A stretch of 64,000 nucleotides of DNA, from contig NZ_BTFW01000001.1 in assembly GCF_033242265.1 (NCBI RefSeq), forward strand, positions 868,001 to 932,000. The letters run 5' to 3'. Below are positions 38,366 through 49,391 of this stretch, one piece after another. This DNA is from Novosphingobium sp. IK01. Lineage in GTDB: Bacteria; Pseudomonadota; Alphaproteobacteria; Sphingomonadales; Sphingomonadaceae. The notes beneath the pieces are model-generated. The model worked only from the letters and a program-made list of their open reading frames with translations. It did no database searches and was not told the DNA's origin. The stretch's first letter is position 1; each line of letters starts with the position of its first letter. The translations under genes were made by a program, and so were the position numbers.

Positions 38366-39778
38366 TCAGTCCTGAAGGGCCTTGTTGATGTCCTCGACCA
38401 TCTTCTTGGCGTCGGACAGGAGCATCATCGTCTGGTCCATGTAGAACACGTCGTTGTCGACGCCCGAATAGCCCACGCCATTCATCGAGCGCTTGACGAA
38501 GAGGATCGTCTTGGCCTTCTCGACATCAAAGACCGGCATGCCATAGATCGGGCTGGACTTGTCGGTCTTGGCCGCCGGGTTCACGACGTCGTTGGCGCCG
38601 ATGATGAAGACCACGTCGCACTGGGCGAAATCGCCCTGGATGTCCTCAAGCTCGTAGACTTCGTCGTAGGGCACATTGGCTTCGGCGAGCAGCACGTTCA
38701 TGTGGCCGGGCATGCGCCCTGCCACCGGGTGGATCGCGTACTTCACCTTGACGCCGTGCGCCTTGAGGTTGTCGGCCATCTCGCGCAGCGCGTGCTGCGC
38801 CTGGCTGACGGCCATGCCGTAGCCCGGAATGATGATGACGTTCTCGGCTTCCTTCATCAGGAAGGCCGCGTCCTCGGCGCTGCCGCGCTTCCAAGGGCGC
38901 TGTTCCTTGGCCGCGCCACCGCCGCTGGCCGCTTCGGCGCCAAAGCCCCCGGCAATCACCGACAGGAACGAGCGGTTCATGGCCTTGCACATGATGTAGG
39001 ACAGAATCGCGCCCGACGAGCCGACGAGCGCGCCCGTGATGATCATCGCGGTGTTGTGGAGCGTGAAGCCCATCGCCGCAGCCGCCCAGCCCGAATAGGA
39101 ATTGAGCATCGAGACGACCACCGGCATGTCCGCGCCGCCGATGGGGATGATCAGCAGGAAGCCGATCAGGAAGGCAAGCCCGGTGATCGCCACGATCACC
39201 CAGCCGCTTTCGTCCTGGGTGAACCAGGCGACGAGGCCGACAATCGCCGCCAGCGTGCCCAGATTGATCACATGGCGCCCCGGCAGCAGGATCGCCGCGC
39301 CGCTCATCTTGCCTGCCAGCTTGAGGAAGGCGATGATCGAGCCCGAGAACGTGATCGCACCGATGGCAATGCCCAGCCCCATCTCGATGCGGCTGTCGGG
39401 ATTGATCACGCCCGAGGGCAGCAGGATGCCGAAGGCCGCCGGATTGGCATAGGCCGAAAGGCCGACCAGCACGGCGGCAAGGCCCACCAGCGAGTGGAAC
39501 GCGGCGACCAGTTGGGGCATCGCCGTCATCTGGATGCGGCGCGCGATGAAAAAGCCGATGCCGCCGCCCAGCGCGATCGCCACGGCGATCTCGGGCAGGC
39601 TGGCAATGCCGTGGGTGACCAGCGTGGTCGCCACGGCAATGACCATGCCGATCACGCCATAGCGGTTGCCCGCGCGGCTCGTCGCCGGGCTCGACAGCCC
39701 GCGCAGCGCGAGGATGAACAGCACCCCCGCGACCAGATAGGCCAGGCCCACAAAGGGTGAGGAAGCGAGGCCGCCCAT
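38366..39778 (-). CDS. pntB: NAD(P) transhydrogenase subunit beta
   Basis: Protein of 470 residues. The N-terminal 270 residues contain about eight to nine transmembrane helices of the proton channel. The C-terminal domain III binds NADP(H) (VIIIPGYGMAVSQAQHALRE, HPVAGRMPGHMNVLLAEA, GANDVVNPAA). It couples proton influx to NADPH formation. ATG at 39778 shares one base with the pntAb stop (TGATG); a longer in-frame opening upstream is only the overlap with pntAb. Confidence 0.96.
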   Translation of the reverse strand: MGGLASSPFVGLAYLVAGVLFILALRGLSSPATSRAGNRYGVIGMVIAVATTLVTHGIASLPEIAVAIALGGGIGFFIARRIQMTAMPQLVAAFHSLVGLAAVLVGLSAYANPAAFGILLPSGVINPDSRIEMGLGIAIGAITFSGSIIAFLKLAGKMSGAAILLPGRHVINLGTLAAIVGLVAWFTQDESGWVIVAITGLAFLIGFLLIIPIGGADMPVVVSMLNSYSGWAAAAMGFTLHNTAMIITGALVGSSGAILSYIMCKAMNRSFLSVIAGGFGAEAASGGGAAKEQRPWKRGSAEDAAFLMKEAENVIIIPGYGMAVSQAQHALREMADNLKAHGVKVKYAIHPVAGRMPGHMNVLLAEANVPYDEVYELEDIQGDFAQCDVVFIIGANDVVNPAAKTDKSSPIYGMPVFDVEKAKTILFVKRSMNGVGYSGVDNDVFYMDQTMMLLSDAKKMVEDINKALQD

Positions 39779-40062
39779 CACTTCTTGTCCTTCTTCTTGT
39801 ACATCGCGAGCATGCGCTCCGTGACGGCAAAGCCGCCGAAAATGTTGATCGAGGCGAGCACCACCGCGCCCAGCCCCAGCCACTTGGCCAGCGGCGAACC
39901 CGCCGCCGCCGAAGCCACCAGCGCCCCCACGATGATCACCGAGGAAATGGCGTTGGTCACCGCCATGAGCGGCGTGTGGAGGGCGGGCGTGACCGACCAG
40001 ACCACGTAATAGCCCACAAAGCAGGCGAGCACGAAAATGCTCAGGATCGAAATGAAGTCCAT
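39778..40062 (-). CDS. pntAb: NAD(P) transhydrogenase subunit alpha, part 2 (membrane)
   Basis: Protein of 94 residues with three hydrophobic helices (MDFISILSIFVLACFVGYYV, the ALHTPLMAVTNAISSV region, GLGAVVLASINIFGGF) and a basic C-terminus (YKKKDKK). It is the membrane half of the split alpha subunit found in alphaproteobacteria. ATG at 40062 begins the first helix; the longer frame has no good start. It lies between pntAa and pntB. Confidence 0.93.
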   Translation of the reverse strand: MDFISILSIFVLACFVGYYVVWSVTPALHTPLMAVTNAISSVIIVGALVASAAAGSPLAKWLGLGAVVLASINIFGGFAVTERMLAMYKKKDKK

Positions 40063-40183
40063 GACACACTTACCTTCATGATCGCCCGCGCGCGGGAGAG
40101 GGGCATTGGCCTTGGCTCTCCCTTTCGCCGGATCACGGCGTCGCACGCGGGCGCCCCTCCCCGCATGCAGGGAGGGTGTCCGT

Positions 40184-41320
40184 TCAGCCCAGCAACCGCT
40201 GGTTCACGATTTTGCCGCCTTGCGTGAGGCGGATGGCCGTGCCGATTTCCTCGTCGAGCACCGGGCGCCCCTGTTCCTTGTCCCAGAACGCGGACAGGAA
40301 ATTGAACAGGTTGCGCGCGAACAGCGCCGAGGCATCGGCCGGCAGGTGTGCAGGCGTGTTGGAATAGCCGACGATCTTGACCCCGTGGCGCTCGACCACC
40401 TGGTCGGCCACGCTGCCCTCGACATTGCCGCCCTGGGCCACGGCAAGGTCGTAGATGACCGAACCGGGGCGCATCGTGGCGATCTGGGTGTCGGTGATCA
40501 GGCGCGGCGCGGCCCGGCCCGGAATGAGCGCCGTGGTGATCACGATGTCCTGCTTGGCGATGTGGCTGGAAACCAGTTCGGCCTGGGCCTTCTGGTATTC
40601 CGGGCTCATCTCGGTGGCATAGCCGCCAGACCCTTCACCCTCGATGCCCGCCACGCTTTCCACGAAGATCGGCTTGGCGCCGAGCGAGAGGATCTGCTCC
40701 TTGGTCGCCGAGCGGACGTCGGTGGCCGAAACCTGCGCGCCAAGGCGGCGCGCGGTGGCGATGGCCTGAAGCCCGGCCACGCCCACGCCCATGACGAAGG
40801 CCTTGGCCGCGCTGACCGTGCCAGCGGCCGTCATCATCATCGGGAAGGCCCGGCCATAGAGGTTGGCGGCCACGAGCACGGCCTTGTAGCCGGCAAGGTT
40901 GGCCTGCGAGGAGAGGATGTCCATCGACTGGGCGCGGGTGATGCGCGGCATGAACTCCATGGCCAGCGCTTCGAGCCCGGCAGCGGCATAGGCCTCCACC
41001 CGCGGGCGCTGCCCGAACGGATCGAGCCCGGCCACGACCCAGGCACCGGGCGCAACGCCCGCCAGCAGGGCTGGATCGGGGCCCTGAATGCCCAGCACGA
41101 TGCCCGCGCCTGCCAGAGCCGCGCTCGCATCGGGCGCGATGCGCGCGCCAACGGCCTGATAATCAGCATCGGCAATGCCGGCGGTCGTTCCTGCACCGCT
41201 TTCCACGGCAACAGCAGCGCCAAGCCCGACCAGCTTGCGCACGGTTTCGGGCGTGACCGCCACGCGGGTCTCGCCCGGTGCGCGTTCACGCAGGGCGGCG
41301 ATAACAAGGTTCTGCGTCAT
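40184..41320 (-). CDS. pntAa: NAD(P) transhydrogenase subunit alpha, part 1 (NAD-binding)
   Basis: Protein of 378 residues, the soluble domain I that binds NAD(H). It shows ERAPGETRVAVTPETVRKL at the N-terminus, the alanine-dehydrogenase-like fold, the Rossmann motif VMGVGVAGLQAIATARRLGA, and RLITDTQIATMRPGSVIYDLA. The Arg-Gln loop that contacts domain III can be recognised in EFMPRITRAQSMD. ATG at 41320 lies 4 nt after the coxIV-like gene, so they share a transcript. Confidence 0.95.
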   Translation of the reverse strand: MTQNLVIAALRERAPGETRVAVTPETVRKLVGLGAAVAVESGAGTTAGIADADYQAVGARIAPDASAALAGAGIVLGIQGPDPALLAGVAPGAWVVAGLDPFGQRPRVEAYAAAGLEALAMEFMPRITRAQSMDILSSQANLAGYKAVLVAANLYGRAFPMMMTAAGTVSAAKAFVMGVGVAGLQAIATARRLGAQVSATDVRSATKEQILSLGAKPIFVESVAGIEGEGSGGYATEMSPEYQKAQAELVSSHIAKQDIVITTALIPGRAAPRLITDTQIATMRPGSVIYDLAVAQGGNVEGSVADQVVERHGVKIVGYSNTPAHLPADASALFARNLFNFLSAFWDKEQGRPVLDEEIGTAIRLTQGGKIVNQRLLG

Positions 41321-41324
41321 CGGC

Positions 41325-41447
41325 TTACTGGATGACCGCAATCACGAATGCCACGATCAGCGCGATCACCGGAACGGCGATCTTGATCACCGTGAGAAAT
41401 CCGTCATAGGTCTCGCGCGCAGCCTTCATGTCAACAGCTGACGTCAT
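41325..41447 (-). CDS. aa3-type cytochrome c oxidase subunit IV-like protein (40 aa)
   Basis: The 40-residue product contains MKAARETYDGFLTVIKIAVP followed by a hydrophobic helix rich in Val/Ile/Ala that runs to the C-terminus. This matches the tiny bacterial aa3 oxidase subunit IV, a single-helix accessory subunit. It lies directly upstream of pntAa with a 4-nt gap and away from other oxidase genes. It would be easily missed because of its length. Confidence 0.85.
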   Translation of the reverse strand: MTSAVDMKAARETYDGFLTVIKIAVPVIALIVAFVIAVIQ

Positions 41448-41513
41448 GGGGTTTCGCCTTCATTTTCTGATCGCATCCGGCAGCCTATCGCGCGCGCCCT
41501 CCCGGCTCAAGCG

Positions 41514-41543
41514 GGAAGCTGTACCTGTAGACAGGAAGCTGTA
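41514..41543. promoter_or_regulatory. Direct repeat GGAAGCTGTA, two copies 20 bp apart
   Basis: The decamer occurs at 41514-41523 and 41534-41543, two helical turns apart, in the divergent gap between the coxIV-pnt operon and the NtrC-like gene. CTGTAGAC is also repeated inside. Such spacing fits cooperative binding of a regulator on one DNA face. The function is inferred. Confidence 0.4.
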
Positions 41544-41610
41544 GACTGGGGTTTAATCCGGTCTTTACCCGATGGTGTCACATCCACCCTGTTCAACCGA
41601 CGGGAAAACC

Positions 41611-43029
41611 ATGGCCGACCCCGACGACCGCCTGCTGATGCTGATTGATGACGAGCCGGCCCAGTGCCGCCTCATCACCGCGCTCGCCGCGCGCGAGGGC
41701 TGGCGCACGGTGATCGCGCGCGATTCGGAAACCGCCATTGCCACGCTGGGCACGCGCCAGGGCATGCAGCTTGGCGCGATCATCCTCGACCAGTGGGTGC
41801 CCGGCGAGGATGCCTGCGCGCTCATCGCCGAACTCAAGGCCCGCCGCCCTGCCCTGCCGATCCTGATGCTCACCACCAGCGCCTCGCCGCTGCTGGCGGT
41901 CGAGGCGATGCGCGCGGGCGCGACGGACTATCTGATCAAGCCGGTCGCACCCGACCGGCTGCTTCAGGCCCTGCGCAGCGCCACCACGCGCGAGGCCCCC
42001 GCAGCCGAACTCCAGCCGCTGACCGAAAAGATCGGCACGACGCTCGATTTCGATTCCATGATCGGTGCCGCACCCGCCTTTCGCGCGGCGCTGGCGGTCG
42101 CGGCCAAGGCCGCGCGCACCCAGCAATCGGTGCTGATCGAGGGCGAGAGCGGCACCGGCAAGGAAATGCTGGTGCGCGCGATGCATGCGGCAAGCCCGCG
42201 CGCCAAGACCCCGCTGCGCATCGTCAACGCCGGGGGCATCCCGGCCAACCAGATCGAAAGCGTGCTGTTCGGGCACGAGAAAGGCGCCTTTCCCGGCGCC
42301 TTCGACCGCCATGTCGGCGCGCTGCAACATGCCGATGGCGGCACTTTGGTGATCGATGAGATCGACCGCCTGCCCGCGCCCGTGCAGGAGCGCCTTGTCC
42401 AGTTCCTTGCCAAGGGCGATGTCCAGCCGATCGGCGCGCGCCATTCGTTCCGCATCGACGTGCGGCTGATCGCGTGCAGCAACGCGCCCTTGCGCGAACT
42501 GGCCGATGCCGGGCTCTACCGCGCCGATCTGGTCGAGGCCCTGAGCGCGGTTCATGTCCACCTGCCCGCGCTGCGCCAGCGCGTGGGCGACATTCCGGCC
42601 CTTGCCCGCTATTTCCTCGCCCGCATCGGCGAACAGCCGGGCCTGCGCCCGCTGGGGATCACCGACGGCGCCCTTGCGCTGCTCTCGGCCTACGACTGGC
42701 CGGGCAATGTCCGCCAGTTGCAGGCCACGCTGTTTCGCGCGGCGGTGTTCTGCGACGCCGAAACGCTCACCGCGCAGGATTTTCCCAACCTCTCGACCAT
42801 GGTGGGCGAGGCGCCGCGCGCGTCAGCGCCCATCAGCGACGGGGCCGGGGTCATGCTGTTCACGCCCGACGGCAACTTGCGCCCGCTCGAAGAGATCGAG
42901 GCCGATGTGATCCGCCTCGCCATCGGGCACTATCGCGGGCGGATGACCGAAGTGGCCCGGCGGCTGGGGATCGGGCGCTCGACGCTCTATCGCAAGCTTT
43001 CCGAACTGGGGATCGACAACGCGGCCTGA
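41611..43029 (+). CDS. NtrC-like response regulator with degenerate AAA+ domain
   Basis: Protein of 472 residues: receiver domain (about 5-125, Asp60 phospho-acceptor in IILDQWV, Lys110), AAA+ domain (about 145-385) and Fis-type HTH (RMTEVARRLGIGRSTLYRKL) at the C-terminus. Walker A (GESGTGKE, 178-185) and Walker B (VIDE, 247-250) are intact. The sigma-54 contact loop is GAFPGA (225-230) in place of GAFTGA, and of the two Arg fingers only Arg304 (YRADL) is kept; position 310 is Ala. It may not act with sigma-54. ATG at 41611 is used because the receiver starts directly there. Confidence 0.88.
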   Translation: MADPDDRLLMLIDDEPAQCRLITALAAREGWRTVIARDSETAIATLGTRQGMQLGAIILDQWVPGEDACALIAELKARRPALPILMLTTSASPLLAVEAMRAGATDYLIKPVAPDRLLQALRSATTREAPAAELQPLTEKIGTTLDFDSMIGAAPAFRAALAVAAKAARTQQSVLIEGESGTGKEMLVRAMHAASPRAKTPLRIVNAGGIPANQIESVLFGHEKGAFPGAFDRHVGALQHADGGTLVIDEIDRLPAPVQERLVQFLAKGDVQPIGARHSFRIDVRLIACSNAPLRELADAGLYRADLVEALSAVHVHLPALRQRVGDIPALARYFLARIGEQPGLRPLGITDGALALLSAYDWPGNVRQLQATLFRAAVFCDAETLTAQDFPNLSTMVGEAPRASAPISDGAGVMLFTPDGNLRPLEEIEADVIRLAIGHYRGRMTEVARRLGIGRSTLYRKLSELGIDNAA

Positions 43030-43052
43030 GAGGGCTGCATCCCCTTCCAGCC

Positions 43053-44168
43053 TCAGTCTTCGCCCACCAGCGAAAAATCGGTCAGCGCCGCATCGCGCAG
43101 GCCGCGCCAGACGCGCATGGCCTGAACCGTTTCAGCCACGTCGTGGACACGCACCATCTGGCACCCGGCCTCGAACGCGCGGATCGCAAGCAGGAGCGAG
43201 CCGCCCAGCCGCTGATGCGCGGGCGCCTCGCTGGACAGCGCGCCGATCATCCGCTTGCGGCTGGCGGCAAACAGCACCGGCTGGCCCAGCGCATGGAGCA
43301 AGGGCAGCGCGTTGACCAGCGCGAGGTTGTCGGCCAGCGACTTGCCAAAACCGATGCCCGGATCGATCATGATCTTCTCGCGCGCGATCCCGGCGGCAAG
43401 GCAGGCATCGCGGCGTGCGCGCAAATCGTCGAACACGTCGAGCACGACATCGGTGTAGTGGCCATCGGCGTGAAGGTTGTCCGCCCCGCCCGGCGCGTGC
43501 ATGAGGACCACCGGCGCGCCACTGGCGGCGACGATTTCCATGCTGCGCGGATCGTGGCGCAGCGCGGACACGTCGTTGACGATATGCGCGCCAGCGGCCA
43601 GCGCGGCGGCGATCACGCTCGACCGGCGGCTGTCGATGGAAATGGCAGCGCCCATGGCCGACAGGCGCTCGATCACCGGGACGACGCGCTTGATCTCGTC
43701 GCCTTCCCAGACGGCAGCGGCGCCCGGACGGGTCGATTCCCCGCCCACGTCGATCACGCCCACGCCCGCCGCGATCATCGCGGCGGCATGGTCGATGGCC
43801 GCATCGGGCTTGTCGAGGAAGCGCCCGCCATCCGAAAAACTGTCGGGCGTGACGTTGAGAATGCCCATGACGCCGGGCTGGTCCATGCGCAGCAGGCGCT
43901 CGCCACAGCCGATGGGGGCATGGACCTTGCGCAGCGCCGCCCACTGGGCGCCCGCCTCCAGGGCGAGCGCGTCGGGAAGCATGGCGATGGCCTCGGGCAG
44001 GGCCTGCGCCGAGAGCACGCGCTGCGACGTGATACGCCCGCCCTCGCGCACCAGCAGCGCGAAGCGGCTGGCACAGGCGAGCCCTCCGGCAATGCGAACG
44101 GCCTCGCCCGGATCGCTCTGCGGGCTATGCGAAAGGGACAGCGGGCGGATATAAACGGAGGCGCTCAT
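43053..44168 (-). CDS. folP: Dihydropteroate synthase
   Basis: Protein of 371 residues. The TIM-barrel core starts near residue 98 (GVMGILNVTPDSFSDGG), followed by VIDVGGESTRPGA, ISIDSRRSSV, IVNDVSALRHD, DPGIGFGK, and ASRKRMIG, all DHPS hallmarks. It joins p-aminobenzoate to pterin diphosphate. The 98-residue N-terminal extension is absent from E. coli FolP but has a helical look and continues in frame. It is convergent with the NtrC-like gene and lies upstream of nothing obvious; ccrM ends 22 bp before its start on the same strand. Confidence 0.95.
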   Translation of the reverse strand: MSASVYIRPLSLSHSPQSDPGEAVRIAGGLACASRFALLVREGGRITSQRVLSAQALPEAIAMLPDALALEAGAQWAALRKVHAPIGCGERLLRMDQPGVMGILNVTPDSFSDGGRFLDKPDAAIDHAAAMIAAGVGVIDVGGESTRPGAAAVWEGDEIKRVVPVIERLSAMGAAISIDSRRSSVIAAALAAGAHIVNDVSALRHDPRSMEIVAASGAPVVLMHAPGGADNLHADGHYTDVVLDVFDDLRARRDACLAAGIAREKIMIDPGIGFGKSLADNLALVNALPLLHALGQPVLFAASRKRMIGALSSEAPAHQRLGGSLLLAIRAFEAGCQMVRVHDVAETVQAMRVWRGLRDAALTDFSLVGED

Positions 44169-44189
44169 GGGACAGCGCCCCTAGCCTGA

Positions 44190-45590
<1,401 letters not shown>

Positions 45591-45625
45591 GCGCAGGGTT
45601 TCGCAACGTTGCGAAGGACCACAGA

Positions 45626-46270
45626 TCACGTCTGGAACAGCACCAGTTGCGCAACCGGCGCGAAACTGCGGCGATGGAGCGGGGTGGGCCCATGGGCGCG
45701 CAGGGCCGCCAGATGCTGCGCCGTGCCATAGCCCGCGTTGCGCTCCCAGCCATAGTGCGGGTAGCGCTGGGCGGCCTCCTTCATCAGGCGGTCGCGGTGT
45801 TCCTTGGCGATGATCGAGGCTGCCGAGATGCACGGTTCGATCGCATCGCCCCCGACGATCGCGCGCGCGGGCCACAGCCATTGCGCGCACCGCCCCTGCG
45901 GGGTGAGATTGCCATCGACCCGCACCTCGCGCACCGGCTTTTCCTCTCCGATCCGGGCCAGCAGCGCCTCGACCGCCAGCGTCATGGCCAGCATCGTCGC
46001 GCCGAAGATATTGAGCCGGTCGATCTCCTCGGGGTCCACCACGCCGACCGCCCAGTGGCAGCGGTCCTTGATCTCGGCTTCGAGCAGGGCGCGGCGGCGG
46101 GCGGTCAGCTTCTTTGAATCGTCGAGCCCCTCGATCCGCCGCCGCCCGAGCACGACCGCGCCGGCCACCACGGGCCCTGCCAGCGGCCCGCGCCCGGCCT
46201 CGTCCACCCCGATGATCAGCCCGCGCGGACGGAAGGCAGGCGAAGCGGAAGGAATGGGCGTTTCGGGCAT
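45626..46270 (-). CDS. rnhB: Ribonuclease HII
   Basis: Protein of 214 residues. It cleaves RNA in RNA-DNA hybrids and at misincorporated ribonucleotides. The active-site acidic residues lie in [20 protein letters not shown] (Asp-Glu), LDDSKKLT, and VRVDGNLTP; the C-terminal HRRSF is typical. ATG at 46270 gives a normal length; the open frame further upstream is not supported. It lies upstream of ccrM in the same direction, an arrangement that places both genes in one locus. Confidence 0.96.
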   Translation of the reverse strand: MPETPIPSASPAFRPRGLIIGVDEAGRGPLAGPVVAGAVVLGRRRIEGLDDSKKLTARRRALLEAEIKDRCHWAVGVVDPEEIDRLNIFGATMLAMTLAVEALLARIGEEKPVREVRVDGNLTPQGRCAQWLWPARAIVGGDAIEPCISAASIIAKEHRDRLMKEAAQRYPHYGWERNAGYGTAQHLAALRAHGPTPLHRRSFAPVAQLVLFQT

Positions 46271-46496
46271 GGGGTCCAGTCTTCGGGGCGAAATGCGCGT
46301 GGGCTTGCGCTCTTGCCCTGCCCCGCGCGCCCAAGCAAGACCTCGCAAATGCCGCCACCACGCCACTTCCGGGCTTGCCCCGCGCCCGATTTGCGGGCAG
46401 GCGCCCGGAGACTTGCATTCTTCCCTCCCAAGCCGATCATGCGCCCGCTGATCTTGCGTATCGGGTCGCCCTTGCGGCCCGCCCCAAGGATACCTG

Positions 46497-47189
46497 ATGC
46501 CGTTTGACCCTTCGCGCGTGGATTGCTGGATCTTCGATCTGGACAACACGCTCTACCCCGCCTCGACATGCCTGTTCGACCAGATCGACTTGCGCATGGG
46601 CATGTATATCGCCGACCTGCTGGGCTGCGATCATGCCGAGGCGCGCCGGGTGCAGAAGATGTATTTCCACGACCACGGCACCACGCTGGCCGGGCTCATG
46701 CACTTCCACGGGGTCGACCCTTACGAGTTCCTCGGCTTCGTCCACGATATCGATATGGCCCCGCTTGCCCGCGCGCCGCGCCTGCGCGAGCGGCTGATGC
46801 GCCTGCCGGGCCGCCGCCTCGTCTTCACCAATGGCGACGCGCCCTATGCGGCGCGCGTGCTCGAAGCGCTGGACATCACCGACTGCTTCGAGGGGCTCTA
46901 CGACATCCACGCGATGGACTATCGCCCCAAGCCCGAGCCTTCGGCCTATCGCGGCTTTGTCTCGACCTTCGATGTCGACCCCGCGCGCGCGGTCTTCTTC
47001 GAGGACAGCGCCCGCAACCTCACCCCGGCCAAGACCATGGGCATGCAGACCGTCTGGCTCGACTTCGGGACCGACTGGGGCGCGCGCGCCATGGTCGAAG
47101 GCGCCATCGACGACACCATCGACGCCACCGCCGGACAGGACCTGCCCGGCTGGCTCGACGCGCTTGCCGCCACCGGCCGCCTCGGCTAG
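46497..47189 (+). CDS. HAD-family pyrimidine 5'-nucleotidase
   Basis: Protein of 230 residues. HAD motif I is [14 protein letters not shown] (nucleophile Asp and acid Asp), motif II is LVFTNGD, motif III includes Lys in [11 protein letters not shown], and motif IV is [11 protein letters not shown]. The YPAS/N insertion and overall length match the SDT1-like pyrimidine 5'-nucleotidases that dephosphorylate UMP/CMP. ATG at 46497 has AAGGAT upstream. It is divergent from rnhB and precedes dapD by 57 bp. Confidence 0.9.
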   Translation: MPFDPSRVDCWIFDLDNTLYPASTCLFDQIDLRMGMYIADLLGCDHAEARRVQKMYFHDHGTTLAGLMHFHGVDPYEFLGFVHDIDMAPLARAPRLRERLMRLPGRRLVFTNGDAPYAARVLEALDITDCFEGLYDIHAMDYRPKPEPSAYRGFVSTFDVDPARAVFFEDSARNLTPAKTMGMQTVWLDFGTDWGARAMVEGAIDDTIDATAGQDLPGWLDALAATGRLG

Positions 47190-47246
47190 TCGCCCAAACG
47201 ATCCATTCCTGCCTGATACAGCATATTTTGTCGGAGAAATTGACGC

Positions 47247-48083
<837 letters not shown>

Positions 48084-48091
48084 TCGATACC

Positions 48092-48123
48092 CCTGCCCGC
48101 CCGGCCTTCGCGCCGGGCGGGCA
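48092..48123 (+). terminator. Hairpin after dapD
   Basis: CTGCCCGCCCGGC and GCCGGGCGGGCAG form a perfect 13-bp stem just after the dapD stop. There is no T-run. Confidence 0.6.
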
Positions 48124-48255
48124 GATACGAAGACATGATTTGGGCGCAAACCGCAGGGTTGGCCGGAACCCGATACACTCTCCGGGCGTAAGTTGGAACT
48201 GAGCGCGAGCCACACGACCGTGGCCCGTCCCCGACCCGCCAAGGAGAGCGCCCCC

Positions 48256-48615
48256 GTGTATCGCGACGACCCGCGCGACGCCGAAAGACAGGACAGGCAA
48301 CAGCAGGACGGGCCCCGGCCTGCCCCCGCCCAGCTTGCCTCCGCCCAGCCTGCCCCAGCCATGTCCCGGCCCAATGGCCAGGCCAATGGTCATCAGGACC
48401 GCGACAGCATCGGCCTTGCCCTGGTGCGCTGGGGCCTGCTGATCAGCCTGTCGCTGGCCATCCTGGCCCTTGGCGCGATATGGATCACCGGCGCCCTGAT
48501 CACGCCGGGCCATGCCAGCGCCGCCATGGCCGAAGCAGGCCTGAATGATGTTGGCCCAACCAAAAACGGCGCAAGCCGGGCCATGCACGAAACAGAACAC
48601 CAGCCTTCCCCGTGA
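48256..48615 (+). CDS. Small membrane protein of unknown function (119 aa)
   Basis: The best start is GTG at 48256, with AAGGAG nine nt upstream. The first 50 residues are polar and rich in Gln/Arg/Pro, then one transmembrane helix (about 58-80; LLISLSLAILALGAIWITGA) and a short tail that would be periplasmic. Not recognised. It precedes the PhnA-domain gene by 69 bp on the same strand. An upstream TTG would extend the protein by 21 residues without a ribosome site. Confidence 0.6.
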   Translation: MYRDDPRDAERQDRQQQDGPRPAPAQLASAQPAPAMSRPNGQANGHQDRDSIGLALVRWGLLISLSLAILALGAIWITGALITPGHASAAMAEAGLNDVGPTKNGASRAMHETEHQPSP

Positions 48616-48684
48616 GCGGGGCCGTCCTTTCGCATGGGCGGGCCCGCCCGCAACCGGGGCAGGCCCCAACCCGAAAGGACAACG

Positions 48685-48987
48685 ATGAGCGACGAAGACT
48701 ACGTCTACGACGAAGACACCGGCGAATGGATGACCGCTTCCGAACTGGCGGCCAAGCAGGCTGCGGCCAACACCGTGGAAGTGCGCGACGCCGTGGGCAA
48801 TCTGCTGGCCGACGGGGACCAGGTCACCCTGATCAAGGATCTCGACGTGAAGGGCGCCGGACAGACGCTCAAGCGCGGCACCCTGATCAAGTCGATCCGC
48901 CTGACCGGCGACGCGCAGGAAATCGACTGCAAGTTCGACGGGATCAAGGGCCTCGTGCTGCGCGCCGAGTTCGTGCGCAAGCGCTGA
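48685..48987 (+). CDS. PhnA-domain protein (YjdM-like C-terminal domain)
   Basis: Protein of 100 residues. The acidic N-terminus is followed by a domain matching the C-terminal part of PhnA/YjdM (VRDAVGNLLADGDQVTLIKD, then DVKGAGQTLKRGTLIKSIRL and VLRAEFVRK). The N-terminal zinc ribbon of full-length YjdM is replaced by a short YDEDTGEW segment. YjdM was first linked to alkylphosphonate use, but the domain's role is unclear. ATG at 48685 has AAAGGAC upstream. Confidence 0.85.
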   Translation: MSDEDYVYDEDTGEWMTASELAAKQAAANTVEVRDAVGNLLADGDQVTLIKDLDVKGAGQTLKRGTLIKSIRLTGDAQEIDCKFDGIKGLVLRAEFVRKR

Positions 48988-49391
48988 TCCGCAAGGGCGC
49001 CTGAAAGCACCTGTCGGCCTATCGATCTGCCCCCTGTCCGCCTGCCTGCGCCCGAGCGCGCCGGGCAGGCGGCGTCGGGCCGGAACGCCCCCGCCTCGCG
49101 CCGCCTCGACGGCGCAATGTCCCTCGAAAGCACCTTCCAAAGCTGAGGACTTTCGCCACTCGGGGTATTTTGTGCGGCAGGGTGCGCGCCCTGCAAAAAA
49201 ACGGCGATCCTGCCGCTGTCTTGAAAACGAAGATTTTTCCGCGCGGGACGCAATTGAGTTGCACGTTACGCAATCATGCAGGCGGGCTAATCAATTGCTC
49301 GCAAGTGCAGCATGGGCAAAACGGATCGCAACAAGAACACAACAGACGGGTGTCCGAAGGCAATCTCACCTTCTTGCCAAGGGAAATTGCC
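48988..49391. other. Intergenic region without recognised gene
   Basis: A 404-bp stretch. The left half is GC-rich with a partial hairpin (GCGCGCCGGGCAGGCGGCG region) just after the PhnA-like gene. The right half (about 49150-49390) is relatively AT-rich and probably holds the promoter of the secreted protein at 49392. No coding frame with a domain was found. Confidence 0.55.

Noticed and set aside
49180..49200. Hairpin GCAGGG...CCCTGC followed by A-run
   Set aside because: The run of A is on the wrong side for a plus-strand terminator, and there is no minus-strand gene ending here.
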